A stretch of DNA of 9,358 bases, taken from Cyclobacteriaceae bacterium (GTDB taxonomy: Bacteria; Bacteroidota; Bacteroidia; Cytophagales; Cyclobacteriaceae). The translations under genes and the position numbers were made by a program. Every line of letters begins with the position of its first letter. The stretch's first letter is position 1. The DNA lies in the NCBI GenBank assembly GCA_025363495.1, contig JANYDR010000393.1:1-9358 (forward strand). Reading direction: 5' to 3'. The notes beneath the pieces are model-generated. The model had not been told where the DNA came from. It searched no databases and was given only the letters and a program-made list of their open reading frames with translations. Below are positions 1 to 6,473 of this stretch, piece after piece.

Positions 1-1
1 G

Positions 2-2347
2 GATGTTGCACGTGTTGAACTTGGTGTTTTTGATTACTCTGCCACGACTTCGTTTGCCTCCGGAAAACCGGCAGCTTTTCTTTTGATTTATCAGGCTCCA
101 GGTGCCAATGCATTAGAGACATATGATCGGGTAATTGAAACAATAACAGAGTTAAAGAAATCTTTTCCAAAAGATCTTGACTTTGCCGTTCCGTTGGAGA
201 CGGCAAGCGTTGTAAGGGTATCCATTCAGGAAGTTGTAAAAACGTTGGTGGAAGCGCTGATCCTGGTTATCATTGTGGTATTCCTTTTTCTTCAGAACTG
301 GCGGGCTACTTTAATACCTGTGTTAGCGATCCCTGTTTCGCTTGTTGGTACGTTTATCTTTTTTATTCCTTTTGATTTCACGATCAACACCCTTACTATG
401 TTTGCATTTGTGCTCGCGATCGGTATTGTGGTGGATGATGCAATTGTAGTTGTGGAGGCTGTTCAGCATGGCATAGATCATGATAAGCTTTCACCTAAAG
501 AGGCCACTGAAAAAGCGATGAAGGAGATTACAGGGCCTGTTATTGCTATTGCATTGATTCTTGCGGCCGTATTTGTTCCTGTAGGGTTTGTTCCGGGCAT
601 TGTAGGGCGATTATATCAGCAGTTTGCTATAACCATTGCAGTTTCCGTTATCATATCAGCTTTCGTCGCGTTGTCGCTAACACCAGCATTGTGTACCATC
701 ATGTTGAAGCCATCCAAGGAAGCAAATGCGAAAAAGAATTTGCTGGAGAAGTTTTTCGAAAAATTTAATAGATGGTTTGAGAAGGTAACAAATGGCTACA
801 CCCATTACGTATCAAAATGGATAAAGGCATCAAAGCTGGTGATGATCATGTTGGTGTGCATGTTTGTTGCATTATTCTTCCTGTTCAAAAATAAGCCCAC
901 TGGTTTTATTCCCACAGAAGATGAGGGCAGAATGTTTGTTACTTATGAAATGCCTGAAGCGACGTCAACAACCAGAAGCGTTGTCCTGGCAAAAGACCTT
1001 GTAGAAAGGATTCAGACAATCCCCGCCGTTCGCCTTGTAGGTGCAATTGCCGGATTGAATGTGGTGAGTCAAACGAATAAGTCAAACGTAGGAACGCTGT
1101 TTGTCAATCTCAAGCATTGGGACCTTCGCGAAAGCAAGGAAGCACAGGTACAGGGAATCATGGCAGAAATATTTAAGCGCACGGCTGATATAAAAGAAGC
1201 ACGCGTGCTGGCCATTGCACCTCCGGCGATTCCTGGTCTTGGACAAACAGCGGGATTTACATTTGAGCTACAGCAGACCACCAGCACTGATAATATCCAG
1301 CAGTTTGATAAAGTAGTGCGGACTTTTCTGCAGGAATTAAACAGCCGGCCCGAGATTGCACAAGCGTTTACTTTTTTCACAGCGCGCACGCCCAGTTATC
1401 AGGTTGATGTGGATCGTGAGAAAGTAAAGAAGCTTGGACTTTCCGTTTCTGATGTGTATGGGACACTTGCTACATTGTTAGGTAGCAGTTATGTGAATGA
1501 CTTTAATATATACGGAAGAAACTTTCGTGTGATGGCACAAGCCGATACAAGTTATCGTGCATCGATCACTGATCTTAGCAGATACTTTGTGAAGAATAAT
1601 TCAGGAGGGATGGTGCCGTTGAGTTCATTAGTCTCCACAAAAATTGTTGAAAACCCGTCGTTGGTTTCGCACTTTAATATTTATAGATCGGTAGAAATTA
1701 ATGGTTCGCCCAAACCTGGCTTCAGCAGCGGACAAGCTCTGGATGCATTGAAAGAAGTAGCTTCTCATTTACCGGCAGGCTATGGTTATGAGTTTGGTGG
1801 TATAAGTCGCGAGGAAGTAAAAGCCGGAAATACAATCATGCTCATCTTTGCTGTGTCAATTATTTTCGTGTTTCTTTTCCTCGCTGCATTGTATGAAAGC
1901 TGGTCGGTACCGTTCTCAGTTTTATTCGCTGTACCGATAGGTGCTTTCGGGTCGATTCTTACGTTAACATTCTTACCCAATCTTTCAAACAACATATACG
2001 CACAGATTGGATTGATCACACTTATTGGATTGGCAGCAAAGAATGCTATTCTGATTGTTGAGTTTGCGAAAGAACGCGTTGACAGGGGAATGGAAATAGT
2101 GCAGGCTACTTTGGAGGCTGTTCAATTGCGTCTTCGGCCGATTATCATGACATCGCTTGCCTTTATTCTTGGTGTGCTACCGTTGGCATTTGCTCATGGT
2201 GCCGGAGCGCAAGCACGCAAAACAATTGGGTGGACAGTGGCCGGAGGAATGGTTGCGGCAAGCTCACTTGCGATCTTTGTTGTACCAGTGCTTTATGTGG
2301 TGATTACAAAAATTGCGAACAGAAACTCGGGAATCAGTAAACAATAG
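2..2347 (+). CDS. RND-family multidrug efflux transporter, AcrB/HAE1-like inner-membrane pump subunit (5' partial)
   Basis: Inner-membrane, proton-driven pump subunit of a tripartite exporter (with a periplasmic adaptor and a TolC-type channel, both presumably encoded upstream, outside the window). The reading frame is open from base 2 and begins DVARVELG, which aligns with the AcrB porter region near residue 274, so the TTG at 83 is not the true start and about 270 N-terminal residues are missing. Visible family hallmarks: a helix-rich block after SIQEVVKTLVEA; the TM4 proton-relay Asp pair in VVDDAIVVVE (codons 434-439); the second porter domain; the TM10 lysine in LAAKNAILIVEF (codon 2039-2041); and the RLRPIIMTS arginine equivalent to AcrB R971. 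The relay residues are therefore intact and the pump looks functional. The C-terminus is of normal length. Substrate cannot be read from sequence. The HAE1 rather than heavy-metal (CusA) assignment rests on the DD motif and overall similarity to AcrB. Confidence 0.95.
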   Translation, partial: DVARVELGVFDYSATTSFASGKPAAFLLIYQAPGANALETYDRVIETITELKKSFPKDLDFAVPLETASVVRVSIQEVVKTLVEALILVIIVVFLFLQNWRATLIPVLAIPVSLVGTFIFFIPFDFTINTLTMFAFVLAIGIVVDDAIVVVEAVQHGIDHDKLSPKEATEKAMKEITGPVIAIALILAAVFVPVGFVPGIVGRLYQQFAITIAVSVIISAFVALSLTPALCTIMLKPSKEANAKKNLLEKFFEKFNRWFEKVTNGYTHYVSKWIKASKLVMIMLVCMFVALFFLFKNKPTGFIPTEDEGRMFVTYEMPEATSTTRSVVLAKDLVERIQTIPAVRLVGAIAGLNVVSQTNKSNVGTLFVNLKHWDLRESKEAQVQGIMAEIFKRTADIKEARVLAIAPPAIPGLGQTAGFTFELQQTTSTDNIQQFDKVVRTFLQELNSRPEIAQAFTFFTARTPSYQVDVDREKVKKLGLSVSDVYGTLATLLGSSYVNDFNIYGRNFRVMAQADTSYRASITDLSRYFVKNNSGGMVPLSSLVSTKIVENPSLVSHFNIYRSVEINGSPKPGFSSGQALDALKEVASHLPAGYGYEFGGISREEVKAGNTIMLIFAVSIIFVFLFLAALYESWSVPFSVLFAVPIGAFGSILTLTFLPNLSNNIYAQIGLITLIGLAAKNAILIVEFAKERVDRGMEIVQATLEAVQLRLRPIIMTSLAFILGVLPLAFAHGAGAQARKTIGWTVAGGMVAASSLAIFVVPVLYVVITKIANRNSGISKQ

Positions 2348-2389
2348 GCAAAATCAGTAAGCAATTAGCAAAAAACAGTAGGCAAAGAT
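2335..2389. repeat. Degenerate heptanucleotide repeat across the RND stop codon
   Basis: From 2335 the sequence can be divided into units starting CA: cagtaaa, caatagg, caaaat (six bases), cagtaag, caattag, caaaaaa, cagtagg, caaagat. The consensus is roughly CArTAGG, and a 20-bp superunit at 2332-2351 repeats at 2352-2371 with 17 of 20 identities. It includes the last codons and TAG stop of the pump gene. I recall similar heptamer tracts in Bacteroidota intergenic regions, but no function is evident. Confidence 0.55.
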
Positions 2390-2471
2390 TAGTCTTAATT
2401 AATTCTCCGACACTCGACAAGAGTGAAGACGTTAGATCTTTTGATTCAAATATCTTTATAAAGTCACAATG

Positions 2472-2501
2472 AATGGCCGGGTTATTTCCTGGCCATTTTT
2501 T
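2472..2501 (+). terminator. Rho-independent terminator of the RND transcript
   Basis: A stem of AATGGCC (2472-2478) pairs with GGCCATT (2491-2497) and is extended inward by three pairs (GGG 2479-2481 with CCT 2488-2490, one G-U), enclosing a six-base loop. The 3' arm runs into six T's (2496-2501). This is the clearest intrinsic terminator in the window. It ends the pump operon and isolates the downstream lipoprotein gene. The rest of 2390-2471 shows only a small five-pair hairpin (CACTC/GAGTG at 2411-2425). Confidence 0.8.
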
Positions 2502-2539
2502 ATTACAGCATAATTCTAACGTCGTCCATTTTTTCAGTC

Positions 2540-2547
2540 TACATTTG
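2540..2547 (+). promoter_or_regulatory. Candidate Bacteroidota -7 promoter element (TACATTTG)
   Basis: TACATTTG matches the Bacteroidota -7 consensus TAnnTTTG exactly. No convincing TTG/TTTG -33 box lies about 19 bases upstream. If used, transcription would begin a few bases downstream, around 2552-2555, inside or after the first ATG (2549). That favours translation from the in-frame ATG at 2567. Confidence 0.4.
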
Positions 2548-2548
2548 A

Positions 2549-2950
2549 ATGTTAAGTCAAGCCGCTATGAGAATATCAAGGCATTTATCCCGGATTTTTT
2601 TATTTATACTCTTGTCTGTTGTATTCCAATGCACCAAGAGTTCAGACCCTTCACCAGTTATTGCTGGCACGTGGAATTTTGTAAATACGGTTTATAGCAG
2701 TTGTAATAACTCGGCCAATAATCAAACATTCACTTCAGCAGGTACAAGCATTACATTTACGGCCACGACCTTCGTTACCACCGGGCCAAATGCTTCAAGT
2801 GGGACGTATACATTAACGGGAAGCAGTATTACCTTTTCAGGAAATGCTTCGCCTCAGCCAAGTACAGTTACTGTTTCAGGAGCTACGATGACTTTTGTTA
2901 ACAGGGATTCTTTCACTGGATGTACTATTACAAGTACTTGGAGGAAGTGA
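2549..2950 (+). CDS. Small lipocalin-like lipoprotein
   Basis: A 133-residue predicted lipoprotein. A basic N-terminus (RISRHLSR) is followed by a hydrophobic stretch (about residues 16-26) and Cys28 in VVFQC|TKSSDPSP. The bulky residues before Cys depart from the enterobacterial lipobox, but Bacteroidota leaders tolerate this. The mature part opens with IAGTWNFV (residues 38-45), followed by Thr/Ser-rich beta-strand pairs such as GTYTLTGSSITFSG and STVTVSGATMTFV. This is the pattern of Bacteroidota lipocalin-like domain proteins, which fold as small beta-barrels in the envelope. Two further cysteines (52 and 125) could form a disulfide. The better start is probably Met7 (2567), since a candidate -7 element ends at 2547, only one base before the first ATG. 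The gene stands alone between a terminator and the next promoter. Ligand and role are unknown. Confidence 0.75.
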   Translation: MLSQAAMRISRHLSRIFLFILLSVVFQCTKSSDPSPVIAGTWNFVNTVYSSCNNSANNQTFTSAGTSITFTATTFVTTGPNASSGTYTLTGSSITFSGNASPQPSTVTVSGATMTFVNRDSFTGCTITSTWRK

Positions 2951-2967
2951 AATTTTAATGTCTTCAT

Positions 2968-3001
2968 CAGGTATTGCGTAGCCGTTCTCATTCAACACCT
3001 G
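2968..3001. other. Imperfect inverted repeat downstream of the lipoprotein gene
   Basis: CAGGTATTG (2968-2976) pairs with CAACACCTG (2993-3001) at 8 of 9 positions around a 16-base loop. It lies 17 bases after the lipoprotein stop. No T-run follows, so it is at best a weak terminator. It may also be an RNA-stabilising 3' end or chance. Confidence 0.25.
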
Positions 3002-3032
3002 GTGGCGATGTGGAATTTTGAATCGTTTATTC

Positions 3033-3040
3033 TACTTTTG
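3033..3040 (+). promoter_or_regulatory. Candidate Bacteroidota -7 promoter element (TACTTTTG)
   Basis: TACTTTTG fits TAnnTTTG exactly. A TTTG lies at 3017-3020, but the 12-base spacer is shorter than the roughly 19 bases expected for a -33 box. The predicted start of transcription would fall at about 3045-3048, essentially on the first ATG (3048), favouring the second in-frame ATG at 3057. Confidence 0.4.
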
Positions 3041-3047
3041 AATTCGA

Positions 3048-3602
3048 ATGCGGATAATGAAGAGAATTTGCAGCCTTTTTTTCCTGTGCCTGATTGTATT
3101 TAATACAATTGGATACTACGGACTTTTCGTACTCATACAGCAACAGCTAACCACCCCCATCCTTCAAAAGATTGAAACAAACTTGAATGAGCTAGGTGGA
3201 AATCTCATTTTTGTAATTCCTATGGAATTACCCTATGGTTCCAGTTCAGAGGAATATACTGGTGCCGATGGAGAAATTATTTATGAGGGTGATGTTTATA
3301 GATTGGTACGACAGAAATTTTATCACAATATGCTCTATGTTGTTTGTGTAAAAGATGATCGGAGTAGTGAAATAAGGGGTACAATGGCTGACTACTCAAA
3401 GTTATTTTCAGGTCAACAGGCCGAGCACACAGATTCCAATATTAAAATAATCAACTCGCTGTCTAAATATTATACACTCAATGACCACAAGGTTTGTCAA
3501 ATTGCTGAATGCTGGTATATCGTTTTTGATCACAGTCAATACAGTGATTTATATTGCTACTCCAATAGCACTTCCGTGTTTCATCCTCCCCAATACTCAT
3601 AA
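3048..3602 (+). CDS. Small membrane-anchored protein of unknown function, upstream of TonB-dependent receptor
   Basis: A 184-residue protein with a basic N-terminus, one hydrophobic segment (about residues 8-30), and a presumed periplasmic remainder. Visible features are a short amphipathic stretch (QQLTTPILQKIETNLNEL), a strand FVIPMELPYG, an EGDVYRLVRQKFYHNMLYVVCVKDD block (residues 80-104), DYSKLF, and a C-terminal tail ending FHPPQYS. From memory, this arrangement, including the Pro-Pro near the C-terminus, resembles short uncharacterised Bacteroidota proteins encoded beside TonB-dependent receptors or metal-handling genes. I cannot name the family and assign no function. Cysteines at 8, 14, 100, 150, 155 and 170 are scattered, without a CxxC motif. 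The likely start is Met4 (3057, MKRICSLFF), because the candidate -7 element leaves almost no leader for Met1. The receptor gene follows 148 bp later on the same strand. Confidence 0.7.
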   Translation: MRIMKRICSLFFLCLIVFNTIGYYGLFVLIQQQLTTPILQKIETNLNELGGNLIFVIPMELPYGSSSEEYTGADGEIIYEGDVYRLVRQKFYHNMLYVVCVKDDRSSEIRGTMADYSKLFSGQQAEHTDSNIKIINSLSKYYTLNDHKVCQIAECWYIVFDHSQYSDLYCYSNSTSVFHPPQYS

Positions 3603-3675
3603 TTTACCCTTCTTGACCTATTCAAGGGTCGAAGTAAAATTCTATACTGCTTTTAGACGATTCTAAAATGTTGTT

Positions 3676-3726
3676 ATGGTATTTATTTTCCGTTAAGAGA
3701 AGTTACTCTTGATGGTATTTAATTCC
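3676..3726 (+). promoter_or_regulatory. Candidate operator/promoter region of the FecA-like receptor: two direct repeats flanking a -7-like element
   Basis: Two near-identical direct repeats, ATGGTATTTATTTTCC (3676-3691) and ATGGTATTTAATTCC (3712-3726), start 36 bases apart. Between them lies a small hairpin (AAGAG/CTCTT, about 3695-3710) and TACTCTTG (3704-3711), which matches the -7 consensus TAnnTTTG at five of six fixed positions. If that element is used, the repeats would sit over the -20/-35 zone and the transcription start, a layout expected for repressor binding. The leader to the ATG at 3751 would be about 35 bases. The regulator is not in the window and binding is inference. Confidence 0.35.
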
Positions 3727-3750
3727 TTTTAATAATCAGAATAAAATTCT

Positions 3751-5937
3751 ATGAAGAAAAATATATTAATCGTATTAACTCTGTTTCTTATAATCCTGAA
3801 TGTGAAGGCTCAGGTTAACGATAAGGCCGACACATCGAGGATCCTGGATCCTGTAACAATCAGGGAGTATTCCATGAAACCTTATTTGCCGGATGTGCAG
3901 GGAGTCAATATTTATGCTGGTAAGAAAACCAATTCTATTTTGTTAAACGATGGAGAGGCTAACCTTCCTCAGAACAATGCAAGAATGATCTTTTCAAAAA
4001 TACCGGGTGTGAATGTATGGGATATGGATGGCGCCGGAACGCAAATGAATATCGGTACGCGTGGAACCGATGCACATCGATCAATCGAAATGAATATGAG
4101 ACAAAACGGATATAATACCAACTCCGATATGTTTGGTTATCCTGAAAATCATTATTCAGCACCAATGCAAGGAGTCCGACAGGTTCAGCTAATAAGAGGA
4201 TCTGCAGCGTTGCAATTAGGAAGCCAGTTTGGGGGAATGATGAACTACGTGATGAAGGAGGGTGACAGCACCAAAGCCTTTTCACTGGAAAGTGAACAAA
4301 CAACTGGGTCTTACAATTTCTTTAACTCGTACAATGCCGTTGGGGGTAAGAAGGGAAAGATAAGCTACTATGCTTATTATGATAATCGTCATGGTGATGG
4401 ATGGAGACCTAATGCTGGATTTAATTACCAGGCATTCTATGCGAATATCAAATATGAGTTTTCCTCAAAAGGAAGTTTATCTCTTCAGTTTTCCAGGATG
4501 GATTACCATCAGCAGATCGCCGGTGGATTAACTGATGCACAGTTTAATCAAAATGCTCAGCAATCAAACCGATCGAGAAATTTCTTCAGTCCGAAGATCA
4601 ATATCCCTGCGCTCATTCTTAATTATTCATTCTCACCGAAGACAAAACTTCAGGCTACAACGAATGGAATCTGGGGTGAAAGAAGCAGTGTACAGTTCAT
4701 CAACACGCCAAATGTAAATGACACTATTAATAAAACGACTGGTTCTTATAATCCAAGGCAAGTTGACCGTGATTTTTATGAAGGGTTTACTGCCGAGGCG
4801 AGAATATTGCATCAATACGGGATAGGTAACATAAAGGGATCTTTGGCAGGAGGTGTCCGTTATTTTACGGAGGACACCCAGCGAAGACAAAAGGGTAAGG
4901 GAACAACCGGCAGCGACTATGATATGACCGTAATTGGTAGTTACGGTATAGACCTGGAGTTTCGAACTACTAATTATGCAGCCTTCGTTGAGAATATTTT
5001 TCAGCTAACTGAGAAATTCTCAATCACGCCAGGTTTTCGCTACGAGGTTATTAATTCAAATCTGACCGGTGTGATTAATAATGCAACTTTTCCTGTATCA
5101 TATAAAGGCAACAGGTCCTTTCCGTTGTTTGGGACGGGCATGCAATATCAGGTTAACAACAGTACCCAGTTATACGGAAATATATCACAGGCTTACCGAC
5201 CTTATCTCTATGCGAGCATTACACCCGCTGATCAGATTGGCGTGATTGATCCTAACTTAAAAGATAGCCGTGGATATGATCTTGATGCTGGCTATCGTGG
5301 TCAGTTGTCTGACTTTATAAACTTTGATGTAAATGCTTTTTATCTTTTTTATGGAGATAAAATTGGTAAGCTTACAACAACGAATGCAAATGCTTCGACG
5401 TATCAATTAACAACAAACATTGGAAATTCTGTCGCAAAAGGATTTGAGTTATACCTCAATTTATCTTTATGGAAAATGCTTGCCGGTAATATCAGAAACA
5501 CCGACATCAGGCTATTTAGCTCAGTTGCTTACACCAATGCACGATATATTAGTGGTGCTCTTAGCAATAACACGGAAAACATTTCCATCATTGGGAATTC
5601 CGTAGAAGGGGTACCTGATTGGATTAACCGGTCGGGCCTTGAATTGAAGCATAAGGGAATTACAACTACGCTTCAAATGAGTTATGTAAGCAGGCAGTTT
5701 AATGATGCCAACAATACGCAGTTCAGCAGCACAGGAATCGTGGGCGTCATTCCTTCCTATACACTGTTTGATTGGGCTTTTAATTATCGATTCCTGAAAC
5801 AGTATCATGTATCAGCTGGTATAAATAATATTGCCAATCTTCGATATTTTAGCCGCAGGATAAATATGTATCCTGGTCCTGGAATCTTACCAGCGGATGG
5901 AAGGACATTTTATGTTTCTCTTGGATTTAAGATTTAG
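3751..5937 (+). CDS. TonB-dependent outer-membrane receptor, FecA-like (Fe(III)-dicitrate type)
   Basis: A 728-residue outer-membrane active-transport receptor energised by TonB-ExbBD. The signal peptide is MKKNILIVLTLFLIILNVKA with cleavage before Gln21. A TonB-box-like segment ILDPVTIRE lies at 31-39. The plug is at roughly 55-170 (ARMIFSKIPGVNVWDMDGAG, IGTRGTD, VRQVQLIRGSAALQLGSQFGGMMNYV), and the rest is a 22-strand barrel ending in the aromatic strand FYVSLGFKI. Several stretches line up with E. coli FecA in order: AGGLTDAQFNQN with its PGGLSRADYDAD region, DLDAGYRGQ...FYLFYGDKIG with ELGTRY...FLINFNNQ, and RQFNDANNT...GIVGVIPSYTLFDW with the FecA SSQFADNANT region. This supports a ferric-citrate-like iron chelate as substrate, though exact specificity is inference. 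Unlike E. coli FecA it lacks the N-terminal signalling (STN) domain, and no FecI/FecR pair is adjacent. It also lacks the carboxypeptidase-regulatory-like N-terminal extension and a SusD partner. Confidence 0.92.
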   Translation: MKKNILIVLTLFLIILNVKAQVNDKADTSRILDPVTIREYSMKPYLPDVQGVNIYAGKKTNSILLNDGEANLPQNNARMIFSKIPGVNVWDMDGAGTQMNIGTRGTDAHRSIEMNMRQNGYNTNSDMFGYPENHYSAPMQGVRQVQLIRGSAALQLGSQFGGMMNYVMKEGDSTKAFSLESEQTTGSYNFFNSYNAVGGKKGKISYYAYYDNRHGDGWRPNAGFNYQAFYANIKYEFSSKGSLSLQFSRMDYHQQIAGGLTDAQFNQNAQQSNRSRNFFSPKINIPALILNYSFSPKTKLQATTNGIWGERSSVQFINTPNVNDTINKTTGSYNPRQVDRDFYEGFTAEARILHQYGIGNIKGSLAGGVRYFTEDTQRRQKGKGTTGSDYDMTVIGSYGIDLEFRTTNYAAFVENIFQLTEKFSITPGFRYEVINSNLTGVINNATFPVSYKGNRSFPLFGTGMQYQVNNSTQLYGNISQAYRPYLYASITPADQIGVIDPNLKDSRGYDLDAGYRGQLSDFINFDVNAFYLFYGDKIGKLTTTNANASTYQLTTNIGNSVAKGFELYLNLSLWKMLAGNIRNTDIRLFSSVAYTNARYISGALSNNTENISIIGNSVEGVPDWINRSGLELKHKGITTTLQMSYVSRQFNDANNTQFSSTGIVGVIPSYTLFDWAFNYRFLKQYHVSAGINNIANLRYFSRRINMYPGPGILPADGRTFYVSLGFKI

Positions 5938-5947
5938 AAGTAAATAG

Positions 5948-5986
5948 TTGAAATCATGGATGAATAATTTTCATCCATGATTTCAA
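5948..5986. terminator. Bidirectional terminator-like hairpin between convergent genes
   Basis: A 17-bp perfect stem (5948-5964 with 5970-5986) encloses a five-base loop (TAATT). It lies 10 bases after the receptor stop codon and 20 bases from the end of the convergent DUF5655 gene. Neither side has a long T-run, so it is not a classical intrinsic terminator. Length and position suggest it ends or stabilises both transcripts. Confidence 0.65.
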
Positions 5987-6006
5987 ATCTAAAATCACAA
6001 ATCCCT

Positions 6007-6420
6007 TTACAGACCCTTTTTATAAGCGATTGTCATAAACTTTTTTACTTCGCTATTGATATCTTCTGGTTGTTGAAGGCAAAGGTGATGATTGTATTGC
6101 TCACTGCCGGGCACTTGGGCGATCTTATGAAAGCATAAATTTTCAGCATACGGTTTATCAAAAGGAAACACCACATCAACAAAATTTTTCCCCAGCCTGA
6201 TCACATAGGCTATTCTGGTGTTCGCTGCGAAGGCAATCATGGATTTTGTGGGATGGATTGTTATGTTTCCCAGCAGCTGATAGGAATCAACAAAATGCCA
6301 AAAAAGAGAAATAGTGTGATCCGACTTATTTTTTAAAAAGTTGTCAAGGACCTTATCGCCACAGGAGTGTGATTGATTGGTCTTAACAAATTTTTGCTTA
6401 CAAAATGCACAAGTCCACAT
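6007..6420 (-). CDS. DUF5655 domain protein with N-terminal zinc-finger-like motif
   Basis: A 137-residue soluble protein. It begins MWTCAFCKQKFVKTNQSHSC, giving a possible Zn site from Cys4, Cys7, His18 and Cys20. This opening, followed by DNFLKNKS, a helix HTISLFWHFVDSYQLLG, NITIHPTKSMIAFAANTRIAYVIRLGKNFVDVVFPF and a C-terminal AY motif (MTIAYKKGL), is characteristic of the DUF5655 family, whose biochemical role is unknown to me. Length is normal for the zinc-finger-bearing version. Start ATG at 6420-6418 is the natural one, placed just before the TW-C motif. It is convergent with the FecA-like receptor and divergent from the transporter at 6474, with 53 bp between the two starts. No partner gene on the same strand is adjacent, so it seems monocistronic. 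Confidence 0.75.
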   Translation of the reverse strand: MWTCAFCKQKFVKTNQSHSCGDKVLDNFLKNKSDHTISLFWHFVDSYQLLGNITIHPTKSMIAFAANTRIAYVIRLGKNFVDVVFPFDKPYAENLCFHKIAQVPGSEQYNHHLCLQQPEDINSEVKKFMTIAYKKGL

Positions 6421-6473
6421 AATAAGTATAAAGATGCTGAGAAATTTGAGTAGGAAATAATTAAATTGAAGGT
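6421..6473. promoter_or_regulatory. Divergent promoter region between DUF5655 gene and DMT transporter
   Basis: This 53-bp AT-rich stretch separates two divergent start codons and must hold the leader of at least one. On the plus strand GAAATTTG (6441-6448) matches five of six fixed positions of the -7 element TAnnTTTG and would give a leader of about 20 bases to the ATG at 6474. GAAGG (6468-6472) resembles a Shine-Dalgarno sequence but lies only one base from the ATG, too close for normal use. I see no clear -7 element for the minus-strand gene. Confidence 0.3.

Noticed and set aside
83..85. TTG at 83 as the start of the RND gene
   Set aside because: The same frame is open to the window edge and the preceding codons encode conserved AcrB-like residues (DVARVELG), so the gene simply starts upstream.
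1069..1389. Minus-strand 106-codon frame inside the RND gene
   Set aside because: Antisense shadow of a strongly conserved porter domain with no family resemblance. The same applies to 1786-2019.
2473..2697. Plus-strand 74-codon frame overlapping the lipoprotein start
   Set aside because: It begins inside the terminator stem at 2472-2501 and continues as an out-of-frame shadow of the lipoprotein gene.
3481..3666. Plus-strand 61-codon frame over the end of the small membrane protein, as a possible frameshifted extension
   Set aside because: The 184-residue frame ends in a plausible Pro-Pro tail, and the other frame has no motif or family-like continuation.
3959..4303. Minus-strand 114-codon frame inside the receptor plug region
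   Set aside because: Antisense shadow of conserved TonB-dependent receptor sequence with no recognisable domain.
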